A stretch of 64,000 nt of DNA from Rhodothermaceae bacterium (GCA_009841335.1 VXLY01000067.1:26036-90035); one strand, 5' to 3'; positions 1-10,043 are shown, numbered from the stretch's first letter. Notes: a model not told the origin generated them from the letters alone. Numbers and translations are program-made.

Positions 1-749
1 TCACCGCCGAGTGCTTCTGAAAGTTTGCGCAGAAGTGGCGTGAGATAGACCTCCTCATATTGGCCGAAGAAGCGGTCAATTACTTCAAGCGCCAGCAGCG
101 AGGTTTCGTTGGTGACCGCCGCCATTTTTTCGGGAGGCGGACCGGCTTCCGCCGTTCGATGAGGCTGGTCAGATGCAGGGCGAACGGGTTCACCTGCGTG
201 CAAGTGAGCGGGATGTGATGTCTGTTCAAGCAGCGTATTGGCGTCAATGAATAGATCTGAGTGCTCCACCGATCTTGTAGGATCAGGGGATTGGAACGTG
301 ATCACTACTCCTCGAAAACCACTTTGCTGACAAAACTTCATCAGAGGGAGGTAGAGGCGATCCCCGGTAACTAGGATAATGACAGTTATATCCCTCTGGG
401 ACTGGAGCGTGTTCATGATGTCAACGCAAATCTGGATTTCTGATGCGTTCGCCTGCAAAGAGGCCGGTACGAACCTCGGCTCTACTCCAGCCAAGTAAAG
501 GCTTTGCTGAATCTGCTGCCCAACTGCTCCTATGGTGGCAAAGTCTGCGTAGGCAACGGATGAGACCAAACTGACACGCATACCTTCCATGTATTGCGAG
601 ACTGCGGTCAGTAGTCCGCTGGCCTTGGTTTCGGGGTTGGATTGCTGGGCATCGTGATGCTTTATGTAGTCAAAAAGATTTTCGTAGTCTACAAACATAA
701 AAGCACGTTGCACAGTACGGGTTGGGTGTTGATTTCCTATAGTTCTCAT
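1..749 (-). CDS. NYN-domain protein (LabA/DUF88-like), 3' end outside window
   Basis: No stop is met before the window edge, so at least 249 codons are present and the C-terminus is missing. Reading from ATG at 749, residues 18-24 give FVDYEN, the acidic first motif of NYN (PIN-like) nuclease domains, and near residue 125 there is VTGDRLYLPLM, matching their second acidic motif (TGDxD-like, here with Arg and Leu following the first Asp). The end of the visible part (VIDRFFGQYEEVYLTPLLRKLSEAL) looks like the start of a small helical domain, perhaps of OST-HTH type, but is cut. Family members are presumed RNA-cleaving enzymes; activity here is inferred. The gene starts 13 bases after the hslV stop on the same strand, so the two are probably cotranscribed. 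A second in-frame Met at residue 18 is a possible alternative start. Confidence 0.75.
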   Translation of the reverse strand, partial: MRTIGNQHPTRTVQRAFMFVDYENLFDYIKHHDAQQSNPETKASGLLTAVSQYMEGMRVSLVSSVAYADFATIGAVGQQIQQSLYLAGVEPRFVPASLQANASEIQICVDIMNTLQSQRDITVIILVTGDRLYLPLMKFCQQSGFRGVVITFQSPDPTRSVEHSDLFIDANTLLEQTSHPAHLHAGEPVRPASDQPHRTAEAGPPPEKMAAVTNETSLLALEVIDRFFGQYEEVYLTPLLRKLSEALGG

Positions 750-762
750 TATTCTGAATTAT

Positions 763-1332
763 CTAATTATTGTGCGTAGTTGACTGGTTATCAATCTCAA
801 CTACAGTCAGAAAGCTATTTGTGTAGACGCAAATATCCGCGGCTACACCAAGTGCGTCTGTTACAACCTCCTTGGCAGTCAATTGGGGGGCGTGTTTGAT
901 AATGGCACGGGCGGCGGCCAGCGCATACGGCCCCCCGCTGCCAATTGCAACGATATCATCATCCGGTTCAATGATGTCACCGCTGCCGCTGATGAGTAGC
1001 AGTCGTTCGTTCGACCCGACGGCCAATAATGCCTCCAAGCGGCGCAAATACCGATCCGTGCGCCAGTCCTTGGCAAGCTCCACGGCGGCGCGTACAAGAT
1101 TTCCTCCATACTGCTGGAGCTTTTCTTCGAATCGCTCAAACAGCGTGAAAGCATCTGCAGTCGAGCCGGCAAATCCAGCGAGCACTTTGCCCTCAAACAG
1201 TCGTCGCACTTTTTGGGCTTTGTGTTTCATTACAATATCGCCCAAGGTTGCTTGCCCGTCGGATCCCAAAGCCACCTTGCCACCGCGGCGTACACCTATT
1301 ACTGTAGTACCGTGTAGGATTGCCTCGCTCAT
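763..1332 (-). CDS. hslV: ATP-dependent protease subunit HslV (ClpQ)
   Basis: Proteasome-like threonine protease that forms a double hexamer and degrades proteins fed by the HslU ATPase in the cytoplasm. The 189-residue length is normal. The N-terminus MSEAILHG is followed by TTV, so processing would expose Thr9 as the catalytic nucleophile; the next segments [17 protein letters not shown] and [13 protein letters not shown] are typical HslV sequence. The start is an ATG with a 175-base gap to the upstream dacB gene, so it may have its own promoter. The partner hslU is not seen; the next gene downstream encodes an NYN protein, so hslU must lie elsewhere or beyond the left edge. Confidence 0.95.
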   Translation of the reverse strand: MSEAILHGTTVIGVRRGGKVALGSDGQATLGDIVMKHKAQKVRRLFEGKVLAGFAGSTADAFTLFERFEEKLQQYGGNLVRAAVELAKDWRTDRYLRRLEALLAVGSNERLLLISGSGDIIEPDDDIVAIGSGGPYALAAARAIIKHAPQLTAKEVVTDALGVAADICVYTNSFLTVVEIDNQSTTHNN

Positions 1333-1506
1333 AAAAAATTCTATATATGTGAGGCCCCCAAACGCGAATCTCGAACTCTAGTAAAATATTTCGCTGGGGG
1401 AAATGTACCCTGTTCTAGAGCAAAGTATACACGGGATGATCTCCTGCTGTTCCCAACAGATTGGACCATTGGAAACCTCCTCTTTCACAAGCCTCACGGT
1501 ACTGAC

Positions 1507-2967
1507 TCAGTTGTAGCGCTGGACCAGTGAGTTCACAAATGATTCCTGGATCGAGTGAATGGGGCTGTGACGGCCGTGGAAATGATTCGCAAAAATCACG
1601 AAAGCCAACATAGCCCCATCTTCCCGCATTACGTACCCCGCAAGAGCGCTCACATTTCCAAGGGATCCCGTCTTGGCACGGACGCGCCGGAATCCAGCCG
1701 CATTCCCTGTGAATCGATACTCAAGGGTTCCGTCCTTCCCGCCGACAGCCAATGAAGTCAAAAAGGATTCTCTGACGCTAGTGTCGGGATGCAGTGCCAT
1801 ATATCGGAGCAGTTTCATGGTCATTGCAGGCGTTACCAGGTTTTTCCGGGAAAGACCAGAGCCATCCACCAGTTGGAGTCTGGAAGTGTCAATTCTAGCT
1901 GCGTCATACGTTCGCATGGCAGCAGCTACTCCCATAGCGGCTGAACCGGGCTCAGAATCTTCTTCCAGATCCGGGTACTCAACCCCCAGCGTTTTCAGCA
2001 AGTGCTCGGCATAAAGATTGTGGCTCTCCTTGTTTATGGTGGCAACCAACTCGGACAGCGGAGCGGAAGTATGCCGTGCGACTACGCGGGCATTCTGATA
2101 ATCAAGTGCAGTCGCCAGACTATCTACATCAACGGATTTTCCCCGGACAAGAATACCCCGGGAATTCAGTAAAGTCCGCAGCCCGTGAACGAAATAAAGC
2201 GTTGGATTGTGAACGGACAGCTCTTCGGGGTCAGAATATCCAAGCGGAACCGCACTCGAAATTGTGATATGATTTGAATTGGGCTCACGCGCATGTCCTT
2301 CTTCAAGTTCTTGTCCACGGGGAAGGGTCACCGACCGGTTGTGGAAAATGAAATAATCCATCAGTTCAGGCGTGACAGCTAACTGGCCTGGTGTGCCGGG
2401 CTGGGTTGGATGCACCTCCACTTCCACAATGGCGTCGTAGAAAGTCAGTCCACTGACCTGCGGGGCGTAACCGTATACAAGATCGTCCCAGCTCCAGTCA
2501 GCGCCAAGTGGAATGTCATCAAACGCGTTATCGTCCCCAATCACATGGCCGCCTATTTCGTGTATTCCAAGAGCGAGTAAAGAATCTGCAAAGGCATTGA
2601 ACAGGTCCATGTGATCCGGGCCTGGGGCGCCGGTGGAGGGATCGCCCGCCCCTCGTACGACCAAGTTTCCTTGCAGTGCATGGGAAATCTGTGGACCGTC
2701 CGCATACAGCTGAGTAACATAGCGGTAGTCGGGGCCTAGTTGATCCAGTGCCGCTGCAGTTGTGAACAGTTTCGTAACTGAAGCAGGCATAAAACTATGC
2801 TCAACATTACGCATGAAGAGTGTGTCTCCCGTGGATACTTCTGTAACCATGGCACCCCACCATGTGTAAGGATGGACATCAAGGATGGAGTCAAGTACAC
2901 TTTGTGCTCGACACACACCGATTGAGAGTACGAACGATACAGCAAGGCAGGTTACAAATTGTGGCAT
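1507..2967 (-). CDS. dacB: D-alanyl-D-alanine carboxypeptidase/endopeptidase (PBP4, peptidase S13)
   Basis: Periplasmic penicillin-binding protein that trims or cleaves murein peptides. From ATG at 2967 it has 486 residues with a signal peptide (MPQFVTCLAVSFVLSIGVCRAQ). All three active-site motifs are visible: SVTK at 63-66, SHN within NKESHNLYAEHLLK near 320, and KTG in RAKTGSLGNVSALAGY near 425; the long insert between the first and second motifs is usual for S13 enzymes. A longer reading starting with TTG at 3009 would overlap mreC by 29 bases and add 14 residues ahead of the signal peptide, so I prefer 2967, which lies 13 bases after the mreC stop. Position after mreB-mreC fits a role in wall shaping. 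Confidence 0.92.
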   Translation of the reverse strand: MPQFVTCLAVSFVLSIGVCRAQSVLDSILDVHPYTWWGAMVTEVSTGDTLFMRNVEHSFMPASVTKLFTTAAALDQLGPDYRYVTQLYADGPQISHALQGNLVVRGAGDPSTGAPGPDHMDLFNAFADSLLALGIHEIGGHVIGDDNAFDDIPLGADWSWDDLVYGYAPQVSGLTFYDAIVEVEVHPTQPGTPGQLAVTPELMDYFIFHNRSVTLPRGQELEEGHAREPNSNHITISSAVPLGYSDPEELSVHNPTLYFVHGLRTLLNSRGILVRGKSVDVDSLATALDYQNARVVARHTSAPLSELVATINKESHNLYAEHLLKTLGVEYPDLEEDSEPGSAAMGVAAAMRTYDAARIDTSRLQLVDGSGLSRKNLVTPAMTMKLLRYMALHPDTSVRESFLTSLAVGGKDGTLEYRFTGNAAGFRRVRAKTGSLGNVSALAGYVMREDGAMLAFVIFANHFHGRHSPIHSIQESFVNSLVQRYN

Positions 2968-2980
2968 TGTATGGGGACTG

Positions 2981-3805
2981 CTAATTATTTGAAAGGGACT
3001 CGAGTACAATTCCTGCGGAGTCCGGTCGATTCAGGATAACGAACGCAAAGTGCGCGGTACTAAGGGGTGCGGCAGGGGTCACATTAATCTGCCAGTAATT
3101 ACTGCCTGCCTGGCGATTAGACTCAAGGACAGTACCAATGGGCATATTCGGAGGAAATATCCCACTGGCCTCATGTGTAACTACGCGCTGTCCTTGCTGA
3201 ACATCTGCGCTAACGACAATTTCTTTGAGCTCCAGCACGTCGGGCTCATTGCTTCCCCCTGAGATGATCCCTATGACGCGAAGAGTATCAATCATAGCAG
3301 GCACATGAAACTGCGAGTGGAGGTGCGGCAACACGGTGCTGTAGTTACGACTGACATCAATCACACGCCCCAGAATTCCCAAGTGACTGACAACGGCCAT
3401 GTTGACCTCCACGCCGTCGACACTGCCGACATCAAGGGTGAAAAAGTTCGTTGTCCCGAACGGTTCGCGTGCGACGATGCGTGCGGCCATGGTCTCGAGA
3501 CCACTGTTATTCTTCCAATCCAGGGCCTGGCGCAGAACTTGATTCTCGAGATCCACAACACGCAACCGGGCCAACTCACTGGTATGTCTGAGATGGGCAT
3601 CTCTGAGCGTTTGATTTTCATTAAAGGCGCGCAGCGCCATTGCAGCCCAAGCCATTCGGTATTCAACTGTACCAGCAATTTGTAATGCTTGACTACGAAC
3701 CCCTCGCATGAGTGGCCGATTAGCATTGGTCATAACAATGAGCGAGACTATCAGCAATGCGGACAAAAGAGCATAATCGCGCAGACGGTACCACAGGTCA
3801 ATCAT
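2981..3805 (-). CDS. mreC: Rod shape-determining protein MreC
   Basis: Periplasmic scaffold of the elongasome that links MreB to wall enzymes. The protein has 274 residues with an N-terminal membrane segment (YALLSALLIVSLIVMTNA, about residues 11-28), a short helical stretch (residues 60-95) and the beta-rich MreC core containing typical patterns such as VARxPFGTTNFFTLDVGSxDGVEVNMAVV and GILGRVIDVSRNYSTVLPHLHSQFHVPAMI. Length is normal. Start ATG at 3805, 122 bases below mreB; no clear Shine-Dalgarno is visible, as is usual in this phylum. dacB follows after 13 bases. mreD is not seen in the window. Confidence 0.93.
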   Translation of the reverse strand: MIDLWYRLRDYALLSALLIVSLIVMTNANRPLMRGVRSQALQIAGTVEYRMAWAAMALRAFNENQTLRDAHLRHTSELARLRVVDLENQVLRQALDWKNNSGLETMAARIVAREPFGTTNFFTLDVGSVDGVEVNMAVVSHLGILGRVIDVSRNYSTVLPHLHSQFHVPAMIDTLRVIGIISGGSNEPDVLELKEIVVSADVQQGQRVVTHEASGIFPPNMPIGTVLESNRQAGSNYWQINVTPAAPLSTAHFAFVILNRPDSAGIVLESLSNN

Positions 3806-3927
3806 ACTATCAGGAGGTTTGAGCCATCAACAGTGTGGTGCCCACCTTTACAGGCATAATTTTTCTCGGCGTGCGTGACATCGGGTATCCAGCCATCTGG
3901 AGCATGCCCCGTTGTCAATCATTCGGC

Positions 3928-4938
3928 CTAGAGCAAGATGTCGGAGTACGCTGGTACGTTTTCCAGAACCTTGCCGGTTCCACGTGCCACGGCGGTGAAG
4001 GGGTCATCTGTCGTGTATACGGGAAGATCAACACGATTACGAATAATAACATCCATTCCTTTCAGGAGGGCGCCTCCACCGGTTAGCATGATGCCCCGTT
4101 CAAGGATATCTGCTCCCAGTTCCGGGGGTGTCGCTTCAAGGCATGCCATAACAGCCGATGTGATGTTACTGACGGTCGCGCTGATTGCAGTGCGCACATC
4201 CTCGGACGTGATCGTATGTACTTTCGGCATGCCGCTGCTCGAGTCCTGTCCGCTGATGAACAGCTCTAGTTCGGGTTCCATAACGATCGCGCTGCCGACC
4301 TCTCGTTTAATCCGCTCAGCAGTGCGCTGTCCGATGATCAGGTTGTGATAATATTTGAGGTAGGCTAAAATGGCCGCATCAATCTCGTTCCCTCCGGTAC
4401 GTATCGATTGATCTATTACGATGCCGTTGAGTGCGATGACCGCGATTTCGGTTGTGCCTCCCCCGATGTCCACGATCATATTTCCAATGGGCTCATGGAC
4501 TTTGAGGCCAATCCCGATAGCCGCCGCCATGGGCTCCGCGATCAGATGCACTTTCCTTGCACCGGCATGCTCAGCACTGTCGCGGACCGCCCGCTTTTCA
4601 ACTTCTGTTGTTCCGCTGGGAATGCAGATGACCATCTGCCGAATCGTTTTCAACCATCCGGTCTGGACTTTTCTAATCAGACCACGGATGAGTTGCTCAG
4701 CCAACTCAAAATCGGCGATAACCCCGTCCTTGAGTGGATGCACAGTTTCAATCTTGCGATGTGTCTTTTCGTGCATTGGCAATGCATCATTGCCAATGGC
4801 GAGTACTTTGTTGGTTTGGCGGTCAACTGCGACGATACTGGCTTCGCTAAGGACAATACCCTGCCCCTTCACGTAGACTAATGTATTGGCCGTACCAAGA
4901 TCCACGGCTACGTCGGTATTCAGACTGTAGAATGGCAT
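3928..4938 (-). CDS. mreB: Rod shape-determining protein MreB
   Basis: Actin-like ATPase that forms membrane-bound filaments guiding lateral wall synthesis. From the ATG at 4938 the protein has 336 residues: [27 protein letters not shown] (phosphate-1 loop DLGTANT), [15 protein letters not shown], the phosphate-2 loop [13 protein letters not shown], and the adenosine loop [12 protein letters not shown]. An in-frame GTG at 4986 would add 16 residues not found in MreB proteins, so 4938 is preferred. It follows purH after 63 bases, and mreC comes next, on the same strand. Confidence 0.95.
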   Translation of the reverse strand: MPFYSLNTDVAVDLGTANTLVYVKGQGIVLSEASIVAVDRQTNKVLAIGNDALPMHEKTHRKIETVHPLKDGVIADFELAEQLIRGLIRKVQTGWLKTIRQMVICIPSGTTEVEKRAVRDSAEHAGARKVHLIAEPMAAAIGIGLKVHEPIGNMIVDIGGGTTEIAVIALNGIVIDQSIRTGGNEIDAAILAYLKYYHNLIIGQRTAERIKREVGSAIVMEPELELFISGQDSSSGMPKVHTITSEDVRTAISATVSNITSAVMACLEATPPELGADILERGIMLTGGGALLKGMDVIIRNRVDLPVYTTDDPFTAVARGTGKVLENVPAYSDILL

Positions 4939-5001
4939 GCGGGTGCGCTTTCCAGAAAAACCAGCGGGACGAGACTTAAGATACACTTCTGTAGTTGGTT
5001 A

Positions 5002-6570
5002 TCAATGTCGAAAATGCCTTCTTCCGGTGAACACCATGGCCATGCCGCGCGAATCTGCTGCAGCAATCACTTCCTTATCCCTCACTGATCCACCGGGCTG
5101 GACTGCTGCAACAGCTCCACCGTCTGCCGCAGCAAGCAGGCCATCAGGAAATGGATAAAACGCATCGGAAGCGACGACGCAGCCATCAAAGCTCAGGCCG
5201 GACTTGGCGCCCTTTGCCAAGGCGATCTCAGAAGAATCTATTCGACTCATCTGACCGGCTCCAATTCCCAATGTTCGTTGATCTTTGGCATAGACAATCG
5301 CGTTACTCTTCACATGTTTGGCCACGCGCCAGGCAAACCTGAGGTCAAGAAGTTCACGTTGAGTCGGTTTTCGATTTGTGACCGGTGTAAACGAGTCCTT
5401 GTTGGCCGGGCTGTCAATGGTCTGGCAGAGCAGCCCGCCAAGTACCTCGCGCATCTGATATCCTTCACTGGGAACAGGTTTGAATGTAATAATTCGACGA
5501 TTCTTTTTTTCCTGAAGCAATGCCAATGCATCATCATCAAAGGATGGCGCAATGACCAATTCCGTAAAGATACGCCCGACAGCTTTTGCTACATCAATGC
5601 TGCAGGGTTTATTCATGACTACAATGCCCCCAAAAGGCGATTGTGTATCGGTTGCAAAGGCGTGCTGCCAAGCCTCCAGGAGCGTTCCAGCAGTTGCAAC
5701 GCCGCAGGGATTGGTGTGCTTGAGAATAGCTATGGTTGGATCTTCATCGGTAAACTCCTGGATAAGAGCGAGCGCGGCATCCAGGTCAATCAGGTTGTTG
5801 TATGAGAGTGCTTTGCCGTGAAGTTTTGTGATCCGGTCTTCCAGGCTGCCGTAGAATGCCGCATTCTGGTGAGGATTCTCTCCATAACGCAGCGTGGACT
5901 TGCTGGAGAGATGTATGCTCGCATGTGCAGGGAGTGGGCTTTCCTGATCATTTCCGAAGTAGGCGGAGATAGCCTGATCATAAGCAGCCGTCCGCGTAAA
6001 GGCCATGCGTGCCAGCTGACGTCTGAGGGCTAGTGAGAGATGTCCATCTGCGTTACCCAGAGAGAACAAGATATCTCCGTATTCGTCCGGTGAAGTGACC
6101 ACCGCTACGTAAGCAAAGTTCTTGGCTGCGGCTCGCACCATGGCAGGCCCACCAATGTCAATGTTTTCCGCAGCGATAGCATCGTTAATGTCGGGTCGTT
6201 TGATCGCCTCAGTAAAAGGGTATAGGTTGACCACGACAAGTTCAAACGGTTTTATACCGTGCAGGTCCAGATCCTTCTGGTCGTCTTTCGCATTCTGTCT
6301 GGCAAGAATCCCGGCATGGATTGCTGGATGAAGCGTCTTAACTCTCCCTCCGAGCATAGCCGGTGCTTTAGTGACTTCGGCAACATCTACCACTTCCAAT
6401 CCGGCGGAACGCAGATGTCTGGCTGTACCCCCGGAAGAGACAAGCTCAATTCCATATCCTTGGAGTCCCTCTGCGAACGGGATCAGCCCCGTCTTGTCGA
6501 AGACCGACAACAGGGCACGGCGGGGGCGCACGCCATCGGGGACGGGTAAATTCAGTGGATCAATCGTCAT
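5002..6570 (-). CDS. purH: Bifunctional AICAR formyltransferase / IMP cyclohydrolase PurH
   Basis: Catalyses the last two steps of purine synthesis, AICAR to FAICAR to IMP, in the cytosol. Length 522 residues is typical. The N-terminal cyclohydrolase half starts [20 protein letters not shown] and carries [14 protein letters not shown] and [16 protein letters not shown]. The transformylase half has the lysine-histidine motif [12 protein letters not shown] and ends TGRRHFRH. The start ATG at 6570 overlaps the purN stop by 11 bases, so the two are translationally linked, joining consecutive purine steps in one transcript that runs on into mreB. Confidence 0.96.
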   Translation of the reverse strand: MTIDPLNLPVPDGVRPRRALLSVFDKTGLIPFAEGLQGYGIELVSSGGTARHLRSAGLEVVDVAEVTKAPAMLGGRVKTLHPAIHAGILARQNAKDDQKDLDLHGIKPFELVVVNLYPFTEAIKRPDINDAIAAENIDIGGPAMVRAAAKNFAYVAVVTSPDEYGDILFSLGNADGHLSLALRRQLARMAFTRTAAYDQAISAYFGNDQESPLPAHASIHLSSKSTLRYGENPHQNAAFYGSLEDRITKLHGKALSYNNLIDLDAALALIQEFTDEDPTIAILKHTNPCGVATAGTLLEAWQHAFATDTQSPFGGIVVMNKPCSIDVAKAVGRIFTELVIAPSFDDDALALLQEKKNRRIITFKPVPSEGYQMREVLGGLLCQTIDSPANKDSFTPVTNRKPTQRELLDLRFAWRVAKHVKSNAIVYAKDQRTLGIGAGQMSRIDSSEIALAKGAKSGLSFDGCVVASDAFYPFPDGLLAAADGGAVAAVQPGGSVRDKEVIAAADSRGMAMVFTGRRHFRH

Positions 6571-7189
6571 GTGTTTTTATAGGTTGAATTGTCACGCGTC
6601 GACCTTTTATCTGAACGCGCCCCTGGGCAATTAAATCAATTGCCTCGGGAAAAATCTTATGTTCAACAGCCAAGACACGCTCAGCAAGGGAGTCTGGTGT
6701 ATCGTTCGGTAGCACGGGCACCTTTTTTTGTAGCAGGATAGGGCCAGTGTCATATTCTTCATCCACAAAATGGACCGTCGCTCCGCTGAAAGATTCCTTG
6801 GCCTCCAGCACCGCTTTATGTACACGGTGTCCATAGAGCCCTTTACCTCCAAAACGTGGCAGCAGGGCGGGGTGAATATTCAGGATACGTCCCCAGAAAG
6901 CTTCTACAACGAGCGCAGGGATTTTGCATAGATATCCTGCTAGTGCGATCAGGTCGATTCTTTCTGCATGCAGGAGTTCAAGCAGAGAATTTGCGTACAG
7001 TTTGTCGCTCTCAAAAGCTCGGGGAGAGAGCACTTGTGCGGGCACGCTGAGTTCGCGGGCGCGGTCAAGGACGCCAGCCTTGGGTCTGTTGCAAACCACT
7101 AGGGTGACACGATAGTTAAGGGCGTTTTCAGCGATTGCCTGAAAATTTGATCCTCCGCCGGAGGCGAATACAGCGACACGCAAATTCAT
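6560..7189 (-). CDS. purN: Phosphoribosylglycinamide formyltransferase PurN
   Basis: Transfers a formyl group from 10-formyl-THF to GAR. The 209-residue protein starts MNLRVAVFASGGGSNFQAIAE, the usual PurN nucleotide-binding start, and contains the catalytic set Asn-x-His in ILNIHPALLP and Asp in EEYDTGPI, with SGATVHFVDEEYDTGPILLQKKVPV being typical. The reading frame is open upstream to 7300, but that would extend into ldcA; the ATG at 7189 gives the family's normal N-terminus. It sits between ldcA (43 bases upstream) and purH (11-base overlap). Confidence 0.94.
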   Translation of the reverse strand: MNLRVAVFASGGGSNFQAIAENALNYRVTLVVCNRPKAGVLDRARELSVPAQVLSPRAFESDKLYANSLLELLHAERIDLIALAGYLCKIPALVVEAFWGRILNIHPALLPRFGGKGLYGHRVHKAVLEAKESFSGATVHFVDEEYDTGPILLQKKVPVLPNDTPDSLAERVLAVEHKIFPEAIDLIAQGRVQIKGRRVTIQPIKTHDD

Positions 7190-7232
7190 GCACAAGCCAT
7201 CAGTAATACGCAGGGTTAACAAAAATAGGTCA

Positions 7233-8174
7233 TCACTTCTGTCCGGTTTGGGAGAATTTAGGATGAACGATCGGCTCCAAGATGTCAAGCCGCCCTTCAT
7301 TGATCCCTGCGGTCAGACGGGCGACCACCCCGATGGGCAGAACGCGACGGGGAATAAAATGGCCGTAGGTAAGCCCCGCCACGACCGGCCATGCGTATCC
7401 GCTGGCATATCCGGCGATAATTTCGTTCACGTTGCGTCGTGACTGTTCGTCGTTGATGTCCGGCCCTGTAAAAGCACCGACGATTAACCCCCCGAGTTTG
7501 TTAAGTATTCCGGCATTTTTCAGTTGCGCGAACAGTGCATCAATCCGGTAAGGTGCCTCGTTCACATCTTCAATGAACAGCAGTGCCCCCTGTAGGCTTG
7601 GCAGATGTGGAGAGCCGATCATTCGAACGATCGAAGAGAGATTGCCTCCCAGGAGGGTTCCCGTACATTGACCTTCTTGCAATGTCTGCAAGTCCGTTAC
7701 GGGAGGTGGCAGTTGTCCTTCAAGAAGTTGACGCAAGGCCTCTTTCATAGCAGTGTCAATCTTCCCCCATTCAACGACCACAGGTCCCGAAACAGATCGC
7801 CATCCTGCGTGCTTGAAAAGAGAGAGCTGAAGGGCTGTAATGTCGCTATAGCCGATCAGGACGCCTCGTTCACGCCGTGCGGCATCGTAGTCAATCCCGT
7901 CCAAAATCCGTAAGCAGCCGTATCCTCCCCTGAGTGCCATCAGGAACCGGTTTCTCAGAAGTGCTTGATTGAACTGTTCCGTACGTTGCGTATCTGACCC
8001 GGCCAGATAGCCGTGCGGTATAAGTTGATCTGGATCCCAATTAGTCACATATCCGTCTGCAGCAAGCGCGCTTAATCCGCGTTCCAGTCTTTCAGGTATT
8101 CGAGGCGGGCTCGCCGGGGCCACTATACCAAGTGGCTGATCGGGGAGGCGTGCGGAGGATTGAGTGTAATTCAT
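7233..8174 (-). CDS. ldcA: Muramoyltetrapeptide L,D-carboxypeptidase (peptidase S66, LdcA-like)
   Basis: Cytoplasmic enzyme of murein recycling that removes the terminal D-Ala from tetrapeptides. The 313 residues match the family in length. Features seen: start LGIVAPASPP, the conserved MALRGGYGCLRILDGIDY, the nucleophile segment GVLIGYSDITALQL (Ser in GYSD), the VSGPVV segment, GTLLGGNLSSI, LFIEDVNEAPYRIDALFAQL with the catalytic Glu, and VAGLTYGHFIPRRVLPIGV with the catalytic His. No signal peptide. It opens the minus-strand run and its start lies only 14 bases from the divergent wbqC-like start, so the two promoters must sit within coding sequence or be very compact. Confidence 0.9.
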   Translation of the reverse strand: MNYTQSSARLPDQPLGIVAPASPPRIPERLERGLSALAADGYVTNWDPDQLIPHGYLAGSDTQRTEQFNQALLRNRFLMALRGGYGCLRILDGIDYDAARRERGVLIGYSDITALQLSLFKHAGWRSVSGPVVVEWGKIDTAMKEALRQLLEGQLPPPVTDLQTLQEGQCTGTLLGGNLSSIVRMIGSPHLPSLQGALLFIEDVNEAPYRIDALFAQLKNAGILNKLGGLIVGAFTGPDINDEQSRRNVNEIIAGYASGYAWPVVAGLTYGHFIPRRVLPIGVVARLTAGINEGRLDILEPIVHPKFSQTGQK

Positions 8175-8188
8175 TTTGTGCGAAATAT

Positions 8189-8911
8189 ATGCCGAATTTT
8201 AATGACGGACAGGTAATTCGCTCCGGTGATTGTACGCCCTCCGGTCAAACTGTTGTCATACGTCCGCCGGAATACTGGCCGAACCTGGCCTTCGCGGCAT
8301 TGATGCAAGCTGCAGACATAGTGGTCCTGGCAGATACCCTTCAATACAGTCGTCAGTCGTTGCAAAATCGTACACGTGTTCGTAATCCCGACGGATGGCA
8401 GTGGGTTTCGGTACCGCTGAAAGGGGGGCAGCATGGTCGGTCGCAGGCTTCCACCCGCATCCGTCAGGTACCAGGCTGGCGGAAACAACATTGGAAAGCG
8501 ATTGCGTTCAATTATGGCCAGTCACCGTACTTTGATCATTACGGAGAAACAATCAGAGCGCTGTACAACCGAGAATGGGAATACTTGGGGGCATTGAATG
8601 TTGCAACTACCCGGTTGGTATTTGGATGGATGGGGTTTTCAGCAAGCCTGTTGACCGCGATGGAATTGGAGGGGCGTCCAGACAGTATTGAAACGATAAT
8701 GGCTTTCTGGCCGGAGGCGGAGCTATTAGCACCCGCCGAGATTCCTGAACCATGTGCCGCCCGTCGTTTGTATTTTGCGCAGCCGGATTACCGTCAGATT
8801 TTTGTCGGGTTTGCGCCCGGCATGACGGTGTTGGACCTGATCTTTAACTACGGACCCGAATGCGCGGACATCCTCCGCAGTGGTACACGTATTGAGCTAA
8901 TTGACAGATAA
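8189..8911 (+). CDS. WbqC-like family protein
   Basis: About 240 residues. The N-terminal half follows the WbqC pattern: TVVIRPPEYWPNLAFAALMQAADIVVLADTLQYSRQSLQNRTRVRNPDGWQWVSVPL, then WRKQHWKAI, YFDHYGETI and a C-terminal LDLIFNYGPE. The family is found near O-antigen sugar genes and is thought to act on nucleotide sugars or glycan precursors; no reaction can be given from sequence. The ATG at 8189 is chosen; an in-frame GTG at 8132 would overlap the divergent ldcA-like gene. The stop is 5 bases from the mscS start, so the two are likely cotranscribed. Confidence 0.85.
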   Translation: MPNFNDGQVIRSGDCTPSGQTVVIRPPEYWPNLAFAALMQAADIVVLADTLQYSRQSLQNRTRVRNPDGWQWVSVPLKGGQHGRSQASTRIRQVPGWRKQHWKAIAFNYGQSPYFDHYGETIRALYNREWEYLGALNVATTRLVFGWMGFSASLLTAMELEGRPDSIETIMAFWPEAELLAPAEIPEPCAARRLYFAQPDYRQIFVGFAPGMTVLDLIFNYGPECADILRSGTRIELIDR

Positions 8912-8916
8912 AACCA

Positions 8917-10008
8917 ATGGACGCAATTGATCTTTCCTTTCTGGAGCAGCAGGTATTGTGGGGGGTCTCAATCGGTCGTTTGATCCTCTCAGGTCTGCTT
9001 CTTCTGCTGGGCATCCTGGCCTACCGCTTCGTGCGGTTGGTATTGGGAAGCCTGCTGAAGCGGTTTAATAAGAGCGGAGATATAGATGTGATCGACGATG
9101 TTAATCGTCTGCTGACTAAACCTCTCAGCCTGCTGATCAATGTGGTCCTCTGGAATGGCGTGATCGGCTTGCTCGCACTTCCTGAGGCACCTCTGAACAT
9201 ACATTCATGGTTCAGTATCGCAGGCGCGGTAGTTGTGCTGCTTGTAGCACTCTACTGTGCATTTCATGTCGTGGATGTGTTCGCGGGGATTGCGAGGCGC
9301 GCAGCCGAAAAAACCGAGACACGGCTGGATGACCAATTAATTCCACCGGTCACCAATACGCTGAAGCTGGTACTGGTGCTGGTCGCCATGGCTGCCATAT
9401 TAGGGGAGTTCGATGTCTCGGCCGCGGGCTTAATTGCAAGCCTTAGTATCGGTGGTCTGGCGCTGGCTTTTGCGGCAAAGGATACATTGGCGAATGTTTT
9501 TGGGTCGCTTGTAATCTTCAGCGAACGTCCGTTCCAGATTGGGGATGTCATAGATGTGGGTGGAGTTAACGGAGTGGTTGAGGAGGTTGGCGTTCGCAGT
9601 ACGCACATTCGAAAATTCGACAAAACCGTTTCGATTTTGCCCAACCAGACCTTCACGAATGCAGAAATCTGCAATTTGTCCAAAAGAGATGCGCGGCGGA
9701 TCCGTTTTGAGGTTACGTTCACGCATGAGGTCACCACGTTGCAGCTGGAACAGTTTCTGAATTCGGTCAGGGAATCGCTGGATCAGCGAACTGACCTCCA
9801 TGCGGATCAGAGCCTGGTTCGCCTGACAAACATGAACACCAATGGGCTGGTCGTCCTTGTCTTGGCGTTCACCAAGTCGCCAGGATACGACGAGTACATG
9901 CTGTCACAGGAAGAGATTTTGCTTGGCGTTCGCAAACTTGCAGAGGAGCAGGGATTGCCGATTATGCCGGCAAAGGAAATCCATCTTTCTGGTCAGCCCC
10001 CGAAATAA
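8917..10008 (+). CDS. Small-conductance mechanosensitive channel (MscS family)
   Basis: Inner-membrane tension-gated channel protecting against osmotic downshock. The 363-residue protein has four or five membrane segments in the first 190 residues (IGRLILSGLLLLLGILAYRFV, LSLLINVVLWNGVIGLLAL, FSIAGAVVVLLVALYCAFHV, TLKLVLVLVAMAAILGEF), then the pore helix GLIASLSIGGLALAFAAKDTLANVFGSLVIF with the Gly/Ala-rich TM3 face, and the MscS beta domain FQIGDVIDVGGVNGVVEEVGVRSTHIRKFDKTVSILPNQTF. The C-terminal cytoplasmic part is of normal size. It begins 5 bases after the WbqC-like gene. Confidence 0.92.
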   Translation: MDAIDLSFLEQQVLWGVSIGRLILSGLLLLLGILAYRFVRLVLGSLLKRFNKSGDIDVIDDVNRLLTKPLSLLINVVLWNGVIGLLALPEAPLNIHSWFSIAGAVVVLLVALYCAFHVVDVFAGIARRAAEKTETRLDDQLIPPVTNTLKLVLVLVAMAAILGEFDVSAAGLIASLSIGGLALAFAAKDTLANVFGSLVIFSERPFQIGDVIDVGGVNGVVEEVGVRSTHIRKFDKTVSILPNQTFTNAEICNLSKRDARRIRFEVTFTHEVTTLQLEQFLNSVRESLDQRTDLHADQSLVRLTNMNTNGLVVLVLAFTKSPGYDEYMLSQEEILLGVRKLAEEQGLPIMPAKEIHLSGQPPK

Positions 10009-10043
10009 TGTGGGATCATACCGCAAATTCCCCGATTATCCGG

